From positions 9,870,298 to 9,934,297 of the forward strand of contig NC_054558.1 in the NCBI RefSeq assembly GCF_017654505.1: a DNA stretch of 64,000 nucleotides. The letters run 5' to 3'. This document shows positions 25,452 through 36,975 of the stretch, piece after piece. Both the position numbers and the translations under genes were made by a program. The notes under the pieces were generated by a model. The model was given only the letters and a program-made list of their open reading frames with translations, had not been told where the DNA came from and made no database searches. Origin of the DNA: Polyodon spathula. Lineage: Eukaryota > Chordata > Actinopteri > Acipenseriformes > Polyodontidae. Each line of letters starts with the position of its first letter. Positions within the stretch are counted from its first letter, which is position 1.

Positions 25452-27017
25452 CATGCAGTAGATTAATAGTGCATTCAGTATCAGTAACAATTAAGAGGGA
25501 CTGGCAAGTGGCAGTACCTGCCAAAGTTATATAAAAATGCAAGGGGAGGGGTTTGAAATACAATATAAAGTCACCTTAAGCATTTTAAGTTTACTTCTTT
25601 TTTCTTGTTCTTTCATTGTCATCTCCTGAACAGGGAGAGACATCTTGTGCAAAATCACCTTCCATCCCTGTGCACAAACTTACAAGCCGTCTGCTAAATC
25701 AACCTGCTATAGAGTATTATTCAGAAAGGGCTGTAGAGGAATGAGGACCAGTGTGTGAGAGGTGGCAAGGATGACCCCATGTGTCTTTTTCTTTGAATCA
25801 TCCCTCTCTTTACTCTTGGAATAACATCCATCTCCACGAAGGAGATTAGATACCTTCTTACCTTGTACCTCCTTGAGGACGTGGGATTTACTGTAGGAAC
25901 AGGACAACTTTCAAACACTATGAAACAGTCAACAGTGAAATCCTTTCTGTAACTCCCAGGACCATCATTAGATTTCACTCCAAGCATATCTCCACACTGC
26001 ATGTATATCTAATACCACAACACAGACTTCAGCTAATCCCGCATCCCCCCACTGGACTCTGCTCGTCACTCATCAATAATCAAACCAGGCCGTGCAGCCT
26101 GCTGATAGCGGTCTTCGGGTTGATGAAAGTCTCTGGAAAGGAAAGACGGGAGTGATGGGCTTTCACAACGATTTTAATACAAAAATCTGAGACCTTTAGT
26201 TTCAGGCTTTGTTGTCTGGAAACAGTAAACACAAGTCTGTTTCATCTAAACCCTTTGCCCCTGATGAAAGCAAAGAAAAAGACTTGCTGATGGGAATAAC
26301 AGCCCGTTACGTGTGTATAAATGAAAAGGAGCCTTTTCTTATAGGCCTCTTTGCAAAGTGTCATCAAAAGACAAAATTGTGGGTTGATTCATATGATGTC
26401 AGGAGAGTGATTGAACGCAACTTGCTGGCGCGCCAGGCTTGTTGATAGGGGGCTCACTCAACTGCTTTGGCATTGATGGGATCCGTTAAAAGGAGAATGC
26501 CTTGATTTGTCAGGATGTATAAGTGGCCAACAAATATTTCTCTTGTGCATGGGTGTAGTTTGAAGCTTAAGGCAATTTAATATTGGGGGCCCTAGAGATA
26601 TAGGGACCCTGGTGGGGGTGTGATGAATAAAGCTACAGACATTTTAAACTGCAAAAGAGCAACTCTGTCTTATTAAGTGCCCGAAAGGGCCTTCCTAAGA
26701 ATTACACACATCATTTGATAAAGTTATACACATATCAGTCTTAGATTGAAATCATATCCATACAACTGATCCATTACAACTTACTGAAACCAGACACTAA
26801 CAGTGTTTCTTTTAGATTGTTTTTATTATTATTCATTATAGTCACATGCATTAACACTGGATATTAAAAGCATTCAACTATTTTCTGGTGAGACAGGTTG
26901 CCAGAACTTGCACCCCCCAGTTTTGAGGAAGGATATATGCAGCTGGAGTGATAAACCAAATGGACACTTGCTGTTAAATCTATTTTCATAATTTTACCAC
27001 ACTTTATAGTATTTGCC

Positions 27018-27070
<53 letters not shown>

Positions 27071-28269
27071 TTTCAACTCACTATGCAGCTGAGCATGCTA
27101 ACATTCTTATAAACAAGAATTCTAAACCTAGGATTATTTTCATGTAGCAAAGTTGAAATACAGTTTTTTAAACCATGGTACATAAATGCTGCCTTTCAAA
27201 TTGCCAAATTTGTAAAAATACAATAAGCTTTTTTGGGATGGGATGTTGTATTATCACAAATATGAATTATTAGTAAACTGCTAAAATCAAGAATAAAGCT
27301 GTCCAAGTAGATAAGTATGGTAATAAAATATTCAAAACTGTGATCACAGCCAATGTGTATCAGTATGTACTATATTAAAACATATTCAGCTGCAGTAATG
27401 CATCAGTTACTCTACAGTTCAATGTACAAATCTATAAAGAAAATAAAGAAACAATGGCTTGGAATATGAAGATTAACCAAATGATAACTATTAAGTCTAA
27501 TAGTTACTGCTGCCTTTCCCACTGGGGCGTCTCATCTGCTGGCTGCTGCGGCTCATGTCCACCCCCTAATGAGACATCTCCCAGCATTTTCAGATTGATT
27601 TTTTTTTTTTTTAATGTTACCCTCCACTGTTTTCATTAAAAAAATACTGAGGCACCTGCATCTACTTCCTGCTTCTGGCTATCGTGTGTCTCGGGCACAC
27701 ATTCCTTTGATCCGCGTATCACTTGGGTTCACTCCCAGCTCATACATGAATATGGCAAAGTCAGGATTTGTGGCAAGGAGGCCTTTCCCGTTGGAGATTC
27801 CCTGCGGTCCGAGACAGGGAGACTGTGGGGAGGCTTAGCCCCCGCAAGCCCTAACTCCGCCCATGATCATGTATCTGATAGCTTATCATTGCTTCTTGTC
27901 AAATATATGAAATGATTGAAATACAATGAATGCTGGTGCTATTCTGATCTAGGAGTGTACTGTAAAAATATCCTGCTGACCTTTTTGTAATGTCAGAGTT
28001 TATCCATTCATCCATTTGTCCCAATATGTCAGTCAACACATTAGCACATGAGTGTTTAGACAGTTGACATTTATTGCATCAGTTTGGTTTTATTATTTTT
28101 TTCTTTTCCTTGTAATCCATTTTTACGAGATACCGATGATAAAATACGCACACTGTATTATTTCTTTGCTGAAGCCACCTGCAAAATATTTGAGAAAGGA
28201 ATGATATCTTCTCGTGCTGTCCTGCATGTGAAATGGTAAACCCTGTGGGCATTATTATGTTTTTCAGCT
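25452..28269. other. Unannotated sequence
   Basis: No supported gene. Contains a (GT)n microsatellite (listed separately) and a T-run near 27599-27612. Confidence 0.4.
27022..27068. repeat. (GT)n microsatellite
   Basis: About 23 uninterrupted GT units. Confidence 0.97.
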
Positions 28270-28689
28270 TACTTTGACACTTACAAAAATTCTATTGCAA
28301 TGGTTATCAACGTTGGAAAATACTAAAACCCTGAGAGAAAACCCCAACTCAATCAGAAATGCCTATAAATTAAATGAAAAATCTTTTGTAGCAAAAATTT
28401 TGCTTTTGTGCATGAGGAAAAAAGTTACAAGAAATAGAAATAGCAATTTGTTTGCAAAACTCCAAAAATGCATTCATACCCTGAGAAGGAAGATTAAATC
28501 AATAGCTAGTTGAGGCACCTTTTTAGCAATAATAACCTCTTTTAAATGATTAGAATATTTGTCAATGAGCTTTTGGCATGATTCCTTAGTGATTTTGGAC
28601 CATTCTTCAATGCAAAATTGTTCCAGTTCATTCAAATTTCGAGGACTTCTCTTGTGCTCAGCCTTCTTCAACTCATACCAAAGATTCTC
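28270..28689 (-). mobile_element. Tc1-like transposon, 3' part (interrupted by CR1 D)
   Basis: Minus-strand translation gives the C-terminal part of a Tc1-family transposase: ENLWYELKKAEHKRSPRNLN, then ELEQFCIEEWSKITKESCQK. The NLWYEL block is typical of the family. The frame ends near 28474. Further left is non-coding DNA that could include the 3' terminus, but I could not recognise a terminal inverted repeat. The other half of the same element lies at 32967-33200, beyond the CR1 insertion. Confidence 0.85.
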
Positions 28690-28761
28690 ATAAGAACATA
28701 AGAACATAAGAAAGTTTACAAACGAGAGGAGGCCATTCGGCCCATCTTGCTCGTTTGGTTG

Positions 28762-31615
28762 TTAGTAGCTTATTGATCCCAAAATCTCATGAAGCAGCTT
28801 CTTGAAGGATCCCAGGGTGTCAGCTTCAACAACATTACTGGGGAGTTGATTCCAGACCCTCACAATTCTCTGTGTAAAAAAGTGTCTCCTATTTTCTGTT
28901 CTGAATGCCCCTTTTTCTAAACTCCATTTGTGACCCCTGGTCCTTGTTTCTTTTTTCAGGCTGAAAAAGTCCCTTGGGTCGACACTGTCAATACCTTTTA
29001 GAATTTTGAATGCTTGAATTAGGTCGCCACGTAGTCTTCTTTGTTCAAGACTGAACAGATTCAAATCTTCTAGCCTGTCTGCATATGACATGCCTTTTAA
29101 GCCCGGAATAATTCTGGTCACTCTTCTTTGCACTCTTTCTAGAGCAGCAATATCTTTTTTATAGCGAGGTGACCAGAACTGAACACAATATTCAAGATGA
29201 GGTCTTACTAGTGCATTGTACAGTTTTAACATTACTTCCCTTGATTTAAATTCAACACTTTTCACAATGTATCCGAGCATCTTGTTAGCCTTTTTTATAG
29301 CTTCCCCACATTGTCTAGATGAAGACATTTCTGAGTCAACAAAAACTCCTAGGTCTTTTTCATAGATTCCTTCTCCAATTTCAATATCTCCCATATGATA
29401 TTTATAATGTACATTTTTATTTCCTGCGTGCAGTACCTTACACTTTTCTCTATTAAATGTCATTTGCCATGTGTCTGCCCAGTTCTGAATCTTGTCTAGA
29501 TCATTTTGAATGACCTTTGCTGCTGCAACAGTGTTTGCCACTCCTCCTACTTTTGTGTCGTCTGCAAATTTAACAAGTTTGCTTACTATACCAGAATCTA
29601 AATCATTAATGTAGATTAGGAATAGCAGAGGACCTAATACTGATCCCTGTGGTACACCGCTGGTTACCACACTCCATTCTGAGGTTTTTCCTCTAATCAG
29701 TACTTTCTGTTTTCTACATGTTAACCACTCCCTAATCCATGTACATGTGTTTCCTTGAATCCCAACTGCGTTCAGTTTGAGAATTAATCTTTTGTGCGGG
29801 ACTTTGTCAAAAGCTTTCTGGAAATCTAAATAAACCATGTCATATGCTTTGCAATTATCCATTATCGATGTTGCATCCTCAAAAAAATCAAGCAAGTTAG
29901 TTAGACACGATCTCCCTTTCCTAAAACCATGTTGACTGTCTCCCAGTACCCTGTTACCATATAGGTAATTTTCCATTTTGGATCTTATTATAGTTTCCAT
30001 AAGTTTGCATATAATAGAAGTCAGGCTTACTGGTCTGTAGTTACCTGGTTCAGTTTTGTTTCCCTTTTTGTGGATCGGTATTACGTTTGCAATTTTCCAG
30101 TCTGTCAGTACCACCCCTGTGTCAAGAGACTGCTGCATGATCTTGGTTAGCGGTTTGTAAATTACTTCTTTCATTTCTTTGAGTACTACTGGGAGGATCT
30201 CATCCGGCCCAGGGGATTTGTTTATTTTAAGAGCTCCTAGTCCCTTTAACACTTCTGCCTCAGTTATGCTAAAGTTATTTAAAACTGGATAGGAACTGGA
30301 TGACATGTGGGGCATGTTGTCAGTATCTTCCTTTGTAAAAACTTGTGAAAAGTAATCATTTAACATATTTGCTATTTTTTTTTCTTCCTCTACGATTTTG
30401 CCATTTGTATCTCTTAAACATTTAATCTCCTCTTTGAATGTTCTCTTGCTGTTGTAATATTGGAAAAACATTTTGGAATTGGTTTTAGCTCCCTTAGCAA
30501 TGTTCATTTCTATTTCTCTCTTGGCCTTTCTAACTTCCTTTTTGACTTGCGTTTGCAGTTCTGTGTACTCTTTCTGCGTACTTTCTTTTTGGTCCTTTTT
30601 TAATGCTCTGTAAAGTGCCTTTTTTCGCTGAATATTTTTTTTTAATTGATCTATTAAACCATTTTGGCAATTTAGTTTTACATTTAGATTTGTCTACTTT
30701 AGGGATATAATTGTTTTGCGCCTCTAGTACTACATTTTTGAAGAACAACCATCCTTCTTCTGTGGGTGTTTTCTCTATTTTACTCCAATCTACTTCTGTT
30801 AGTCTCTGTTTCATACCTTCATAGTTTGCTTTTCTAAAATTGTAAACCTTAGCTTTAGTCTTTACTTTTGGGGATTTAAAAAACACTTCAAATGAGACCA
30901 TGTTGTGGTCTGAGTTTGCCAGTGGTTCTCTGACCTCTGTTTTAGTTATTCTATCTTCATTATTTGAAAAGACTAAATCAAGGCATGCCTCCCCTCTAGT
31001 GGGTGCCTTCACAAATTGTGTTAGGAAGCAGTCATTTGTCATTTCCACCATTTCTATTTCATCCTTCGCGCTACCCACCGGGTTTTCCCATTTTATTTGG
31101 GGGAAGTTGAAATCCCCCATTAGTATGGCTTCTCCTTTGCTACACACATTTCTAATGTCATTGTATAACAGATTATTTTGCTCACCGTCTGAATCTGGCG
31201 GTCTATAGCATGCTCCTATTATTATGCCTTTTGAATTTTTGTCTGTTATTCTGACCCATATTGATTCGGTTTTATTTTCTTTGTCCAGGTTTAACACCTG
31301 GGCTTCAAGACTGTTTCTTATGTATAGCGCTACCCCTCCTCCTCTTCTGTCCTGCCTGTCTTTCCTATACAGTGTATACCCACAAATATTATATTCGTCC
31401 CCATCACTCTCAGACAACCATGTTTCTGTAACACCTATCACATCATAGTTACCTGTTAGTGCAGTAGCTTCAAGTTCTAGAATTTTGTTTCTGATACTTC
31501 TAGCATTTAGATAAATACATTTAATGGTTGTCTTACCTGAGTTGTTGTTCTTGTTTTGATGCGGTCTCCCTTCTGTTTTTTTGTTGATTTCTCCCCCCTT
31601 CCTTTCTAGTTTAAA
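28762..31615 (-). pseudogene. CR1 ORF2: endonuclease-reverse transcriptase (copy D)
   Basis: Same enzyme as in copy B. The N-terminal part includes the endonuclease motifs VTETWL, GDFNFPQIKW and SDHNMV. The C-terminal part (to LHEILGSISY) includes [27 protein letters not shown] and the conserved CR1/L2 tail PHLEYCVQFWSPRYK. An A-run of nine (eight in copy B) near 30645 shifts the frame between them, and the first part then runs out of frame to about 30530. The frame upstream stays open back to the ORF1 stop but contains no ATG; the first in-frame ATG is inside the endonuclease domain. The region from 31608 to about 31500 encodes a basic, Asn/Lys-rich linker. Translation probably depends on the frameshift site at the end of ORF1. 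Confidence 0.95.
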
Positions 31616-32553
31616 TGCTTCCGAACCTGCTCGAGGATCTTTTCTCCGAGTAGACTAGTTCCCTTGTTATTTAAATGCAGTCCATCCCGTCTATACAGAT
31701 AGTCCTCGTTGTAGAATGTGGTCCAATGATCAAGATAGGTGAAGCCTTCCCGTGTGCACCACGTCTTCAGCCATGCGTTTTGATTAATTATTTCCAGCTG
31801 TCCATATGGTCCTTTGCAAGGTGCGGGTAGTATACCAGAAAATACCACAGTTTTGGTTTTCTCTTTTAATTTCCTTCCTAGCTCTCTGAATTTGTTTTGC
31901 AGGGATTTTGGTCTGTCTCTTCCAATGTTGTTTGTACCGATGTGGACGACTACTACCGGGTCGTCTCCTGTTCGTTCTAGGAGCCTGTCCACGTTTTCAG
32001 TGATGTGCTTGACCGAGGCTCCCGGAAGGCAGCACACTGTTGTAGTAAGGGGGTCCAAACTGCGAATTGAACTTGCTGTGTTTCTCAATATGGAGTCCCC
32101 AACAATCATGACCTCCCTTCTTTTTGCTGTCTGGTCACCACTGTCAATAGGGTCCTGGATGTTGTTCCTTTCATTCTCTTGTTGTTGGTTCTGCTCATCA
32201 AAATTCTGAAGTGACTCAAATCTGTTGGTTGTTTTGATTTCTGGTGGTTGTGTTTGACGAAGTTTCTTTTTTTCCCTGCTTCTGCCTACCTGAACCCAGC
32301 TGTTCTGACCTTCTATCTCCCTGGTGGCTTTCAGTCTGTTAGGGTTGATGCAGACTTCCATGAATTGTGGGTGTGCCAGTTCCTCAAGATCCTGTTGCTG
32401 TCTCACTTCTTCCAGCTCCATTTCTAGCATACTTACTAGTTTATGCAAATCCTGGATCGCGCGGCACTTTAGGCACACTTGGTTTAGCTCCGCTGGGTTT
32501 TCTCGGATTTCCCACATCAAGCAGGTGTCACAGATTACTGGCTTGAAGACCAT
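31606..32553 (-). CDS. CR1 ORF1: zinc finger, coiled coil and SGNH esterase (copy D)
   Basis: 315 residues, intact from ATG (32553-32551) to TAG (31608-31606). Residues 8-32 hold CDTC...VCLKC, a Cys-x2-Cys pair repeated after about 18 residues, likely a zinc finger. Residues about 37-60 (LHKLVSMLEMELEEVRQQQD) look like a coiled coil. A charged Gln/Asn-rich linker follows. From about residue 150 there is an SGNH/GDSL hydrolase fold with VGDSILRN (catalytic Ser), CLPGAS (Gly), HIGTNNIG (Asn) and RRDGLHLNN (Asp and His), so the catalytic set is complete. CR1 ORF1 proteins of this kind are known to carry an esterase domain; its role in retrotransposition is not settled. It ends KHLN then TAG within a slippery sequence. 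Confidence 0.93.
   Translation of the reverse strand: MVFKPVICDTCLMWEIRENPAELNQVCLKCRAIQDLHKLVSMLEMELEEVRQQQDLEELAHPQFMEVCINPNRLKATREIEGQNSWVQVGRSREKKKLRQTQPPEIKTTNRFESLQNFDEQNQQQENERNNIQDPIDSGDQTAKRREVMIVGDSILRNTASSIRSLDPLTTTVCCLPGASVKHITENVDRLLERTGDDPVVVVHIGTNNIGRDRPKSLQNKFRELGRKLKEKTKTVVFSGILPAPCKGPYGQLEIINQNAWLKTWCTREGFTYLDHWTTFYNEDYLYRRDGLHLNNKGTSLLGEKILEQVRKHLN
31609..31615 (-). promoter_or_regulatory. Candidate -1 ribosomal frameshift site (T TTA AAC)
   Basis: The last two sense codons of ORF1 are TTA AAC preceded by T, forming a classic X XXY YYZ slippery heptamer in the correct phase, directly followed by the ORF1 stop TAG. A one-base backward slip re-pairs as TTT AAA and enters the ORF2 frame, which is open into the endonuclease. 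The following 20 nt are purine-rich. I see no obvious pseudoknot or long stem downstream, so a structural stimulator is not demonstrated. The same heptamer and stop occur in copy E. Confidence 0.65.
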
Positions 32554-32966
32554 GTTGAGGTTTTTTTTTTTTTTTTTTTAAGTTTAGTTTGTTCTGCAGC
32601 CGTCAACCTGCTTTCAAACTGCTCCGAAACAGCTCTGTACTTTTCCACGCCTGTACTTCTCCCACTTGCTGTCGCTGGGAAGACTGCCTCGTTTAACTGC
32701 GTTGTTCTGCTGTGCTATTGGCTCCTCCCCTCGCCCGTGTCTCAAAATGGCGCTGAATTTGAATCAGCTGCTCCGAGTTTCAGCTTGTTTGTTATCAGAA
32801 AAACACACGCGGCTGTTTGACTTTGAGCTGCTCTTGTGTTTCCCCAATGTCCTCTGTTTTCTGATTAAAGCAATTCAAGATGCAATTTCTCCTTTCTGCT
32901 TCGAAACTGCTCTGTACTTTTCCACGCCTGTACTTCTCCCACTCGCTGTCGCTTCCACTCGCTTTA
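32554..32966 (-). promoter_or_regulatory. CR1 copy D 5' UTR with A19 leader and repeated segment
   Basis: Upstream of ORF1 on the minus strand. A run of 19 A (plus-strand T, 32561-32579) lies 7 nt before the ATG. A segment containing GAAGTACAGGCGTGGAAAAG occurs twice (near 32640 and 32917, about 277 bp apart), so the 5' end begins with a partial repeat of an internal segment. By analogy with other LINEs this region should hold the internal promoter; that is inference. Confidence 0.7.
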
Positions 32967-33200
32967 GATCGGAACTTTGACTAGGCCATTCCAGAACCTT
33001 GATTTTATTCTTCTTTAACCATTCTGAAGTAGATTTTGATGTGTACTTTGGATCGTTGTCGTGTTGGAATGTCCAGTTGCGCTTTAAACCAAGTTTTGTA
33101 GCGGAGGGTTTCAGATGATTGGCCAACATGTTTTGGTATGCTATGGAATCCATTTTACCATGTATTGGAACTAAATTTCCATTAGGGGAAAATATCTTAT
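32967..33200 (-). mobile_element. Tc1-like transposon, middle part (interrupted by CR1 D)
   Basis: Minus-strand translation reads NLVPIHGKMDSIAYQNMLAN, then WTFQHDNDPKYTSKSTSEWL and [12 protein letters not shown], the conserved DDE region of Tc1-family transposases (the QHDNDP aspartate is present). It joins the C-terminal part at 28689 once CR1 D is removed. Sequence farther right (33200-33400) no longer reads as transposase, so the N-terminal half and 5' terminus are missing. Confidence 0.88.
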
Positions 33201-35120
33201 GTGTTCTCTTTCATTCAGCATGGTTTTTCTGCTTAAATTGTTGTTTGCCATGTGCTTATGAAATCGATGCTGAAACCCCCAGTTTGCTCTGATGCCTGTG
33301 CAAGGCTGATGTATGTCCCCACCAGGAGTCTTTTCAGAAGCTTTTTTTTTTGCAGGAATATTTAGTTTGCACAACATGTAATGATCCAAGCAGAGACTTC
33401 AATAGAGAATTATTCATAGCACACATTTTAGTACGGCATTGCGTATTAGGGAACTGTCAGTGATACAAAGCATCCCTACACAGCCACGGTTTAAGAAGTT
33501 TCTGTTTCATTTATCTTCCAACTATGAAAAAACCCTTTGCTTACGCTTTGATTAATGACTGCCATATACACAATGACACTTGCCAATTTGAATGCTGTAG
33601 CACTAAGAATGCAAACAAGTTCTACAAGTGTAATCACTCTGCTGTTGAATTCCACGAGGTGGTATTGCAATCATGAAACAGGTAGATGTCATTGGAGATG
33701 CTTGCTAACAAGCTGAGGGAAAGGTTATAATTTGCATCTTTAACCCTCTTGGGGTTCTGTATGTGAAATCCTGCACTCTTCCTGCTTTGGGATTTGGCTT
33801 TAGTCTGAATGAGTGTTATCAAGAGACTCCAAAAGAGCACAGACAGAATGTGTTCCAATGTGGCGACCCTATAAGAATAAAATAAATACAAGGCTGTGAT
33901 GCATTTGGCGATAAGCACAGGCACCGTTCCACAGAATATCAGCCCTCAGGAATCCTGAACTTATCTATTTGTTCCTTGTGTTTATCTAATAATTGATAGC
34001 TCTGAAGGTTAGACGCTTACGTCATGCACCACTAACCCTCTCTGTCCCCTAACTGCTTGTCTACAGTGTGTGAAGGGAGAATTCTTCCATGATTCATCTG
34101 CACATTCCCACATTCATGAATGCTTCTTGTTTTCTCAGTGTGTACTGTATGTACTAAGACCCTACATTTTGATTGTTCTTGGTTTTTTTTTGCACCCCTG
34201 CAGAAAAAAATGTAGGACACCGGCATTAATTAACAGTAAGGACAACACACCTGTGATTTATTGAACTGGTTTCTTTGTTTGATGGAATAGTATAGATATT
34301 ACAGAGCCCATAACGTAACTCTTCAATGAAACAGAGTGCTGCACTCACACAATAACAACAGATACATGCATTCTGAGACTTCTCTCAATTGCTTGGTGTA
34401 AATGGCTCATCTATATTCACATGGGTTAAGACCTTTAAATATCCAGTTTGTGTTGCTACGATAATGAATAATATGTGGAATCTTTTAAACACTTCTCACT
34501 AATTGTCCCTAATAAACATTTAATCAGAGCCATTTACTGTGTAATAAAATGCCAATTACTCACCTAATGCTCAGCTAATTTGAAATAAACAAAATCTAAG
34601 ATGCAATCATTCCATGGGCATCAGTAAAACTGTGGCAGTATATCATTCTTGTTTTGGATGCTTGATTTATTAATGCAGATAAATTCAGTGGCTGCATATT
34701 GTCACATGTAGACACATTTACAGTTGAGAAGCGATCTATTTGGAAAGCAAGTGCAATGGAAAAAATATATTTTAAGAGAGCAATAAAATCATCTTTACAG
34801 TATAAAACTAACTAGAACAATAATTTAACGGTAACCTCCTATCTTGATAAATTTAAATACAACTTTACAATTATTTTCTGCTCATGAAAATAGTTGGCTT
34901 TTTCCCTTATACTTTAAAATAATGTCCTCTAGGTTTCAACACTCACAGGCGTGCCTGTGAGAGACATGTTGAGGCCGAGCCACGTCATAACAGGGCCTGT
35001 GTTCTGTCACAGATACTAGACTTAGAGAATAGAAGGTGTGTCAGAACTTGGAATTCTCACGACTTGACTTGATGTATTTTACTGACGGAGTGGCAATAGC
35101 ACTGGCTATATATCGATGCA
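33201..35120. other. Unannotated sequence
   Basis: No supported gene or repeat. AT-rich DNA. Confidence 0.4.
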
Positions 35121-36975
35121 GCAAGCACCGTGGGAACTCCCCCATGCAGCTCCAGGAATACATCTCAACCTGACCTGCCAGCAAGCACCGTGGGAACTCC
35201 CCCATGCAGCTCCAGGAATACATCTCAACCTGACCTGCCAGCAAGCACCATGGGAACTCCCCCATGCAGCTCCAGGAATACATCTCAACCTGACCTGCCA
35301 GCAAGCACCATGGGAACTCCCCCATGCAGCTCCAGGAATACATCTCAACCTGACCTGCCAGCAAGCACCATGGGAACTCCCCCATGCAGCTCCAGGAATA
35401 CATCTCAACCTGACCTGCCAGCAAGCACCATGGGAACTCCCCCATGCAGCTCCAGGAATACATCTCAACCTGACCTGCCAGCAAGCACCATGGGAACTCC
35501 CCCATGCAGCTCCAGGAATACATCTCAACCTGACCTGCCAGCAAGCACCATGGGAACTCCCCCATGCAGCTCCAGGAATACATCTCAACCTGACCTGCCA
35601 GCAAGCACCATGGGAACTCCCCCATGCAGCTCCAGGAATACATCTCAACCTGACCTGCCAGCAAGCACCATGGGAACTCCCCCATGCAGCTCCAGGAATA
35701 CATCTCAACCTGACCTGCCAGCAAGCACCATGGGAACTCCCCCATGCAGCTCCAGGAATACATCTCAACCTGACCTGCCAGCAAGCACCATGGGAACTCC
35801 CCCATGCAGCTCCAGGAATACATCTCAACCTGACCTGCCAGCAAGCACCATGGGAACTCCCCATGCAGCTCCAGGAATACATCTCAACCTGACCTGCCAG
35901 CAAGCACCATGGGAACTCCCCCATGCAGCTCCAGGAATACATCTCAACCTGACCTGCCAGCAAGCACCATGGGAACTCCCCCATGCAGCTCCAGGAATAC
36001 ATCTCAACCTGACCTGCCAGCAAGCACCATGGGAACTCCCCCATGCAGCTCCAGGAATACATCTCAACCTGACCTGCCAGCAAGCACCATGGGAACTCCC
36101 CCATGCAGCTCCAGGAATACATCTCAACCTGACCTGCCAGCAAGCACCATAGGAACTCCCCCATGCAGCTCCAGGAATACATCTCAACCTGACCTGCCAG
36201 CAAGCACCATGGGAACTCCCCCATGCAGCTCCAGGAATACATCTCAACCTGACCTGCCAGCAAGCACCATGGGAACTCCCCCATGCAGCTCCAGGAATAC
36301 ATCTCAACCTGACCTGCCAGCAAGCACCATGGGAACTCCCCCATGCAGCTCCAGGAATACATCTCAACCTGACCTGCCAGCAAGCACCATGGGAACTCCC
36401 CCATGCAGCTCCAGGAATACATCTCAACCAGACCTGCCAGCAAGCACCATGGGAACTCCCCTTACAACTCTAAGAATACATCTCAACCTGACCTGCCAGC
36501 AAGCACCATGGGAACTCCCCTTGCAACTCTAAGAATACAGCTCAACCTGACCTGCCAGCAAGCACCATGGGAACTCCCCCATGCAGCTCCAGGAATACAT
36601 CTCAACCTGACCTGCCAGCAAGCACCATGGGAACTCCCCCATGCAGCTCCAGGAATACATCTCAACCAGACCTGCCAGCAAGCACCATGGGAACTCCCCT
36701 TGCAACTCTAAGAATACATCTCAACCTGACCTGCCAGCAAGCACCATGGGAACTCCCCTTGCAACTCTAAGAATACATCTCAACCAGACCTGCCAGCAAG
36801 CACCATGGGAACTCCCCTTGCAACTCTAAGAATACAGCTCAACCTGACCTGCCAGCAAGTACCATGGGAACTCCTCCACACAGCTCCAGGAATACATATC
36901 AACCTGACCTGCCGGTAAGCACCATGGGAACTCTCTTTGCAACTCTAAGAATACATCTCAACCTGACCTGAATGC
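35121..36975. repeat. 60-bp satellite array, 31 units
   Basis: Units begin GCAAGCACCATGGGAACTCC and end CTCAACCTGACCTGCCA. The first 12 units are 60 bp and almost identical; unit 13 (35841) has lost one C. From unit 23 (36440) a second type appears (59 bp, with CTTGCAACTCTAAGAATACA in the middle), interspersed with the first. The last two units are degenerate. Because 60 is divisible by 3 and the unit has few stops, open frames of up to 445 codons appear on both strands. They are by-products, since the 1-bp and 59-bp units break the phase without compensation. Confidence 0.97.

Larger units (their letters stand above)
28690..32966 (-). mobile_element. CR1-type LINE, copy D (nearly full length)
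   Basis: The most complete copy in the window. On the minus strand it has a 5' UTR of about 410 bp (32966-32554), ORF1 (32553-31606), ORF2 (-1 frame, from 31615 to 28762) and a short 3' UTR ending in repeated TTCTTATG units. It inserted into a Tc1-like transposase gene, whose frame resumes on the other side with only about ten bases missing. ORF1 is intact. The clearest lesion in ORF2 is one extra A in an A-run near 30645. This suggests fairly recent insertion. Confidence 0.96.

Noticed and set aside
27640..27870. tRNA-like or SINE-like sequence (GGGTTCACTCCC box)
   Set aside because: Only one weak box-like motif; no A box at the right distance and no cloverleaf.
30900..31448. Open frames of 102 and 74 codons antisense to CR1 D (also in B and E), and 131 codons antisense to ORF1
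   Set aside because: They recur only because the CR1 copies are near-identical. They lie opposite the real endonuclease and esterase coding strand.
35041..36829. Long open frames (200-445 codons) on both strands
   Set aside because: They follow from the stop-poor 60-bp repeat. One-base and 59-bp units shift phase with no compensation, and no domain or start context is present.
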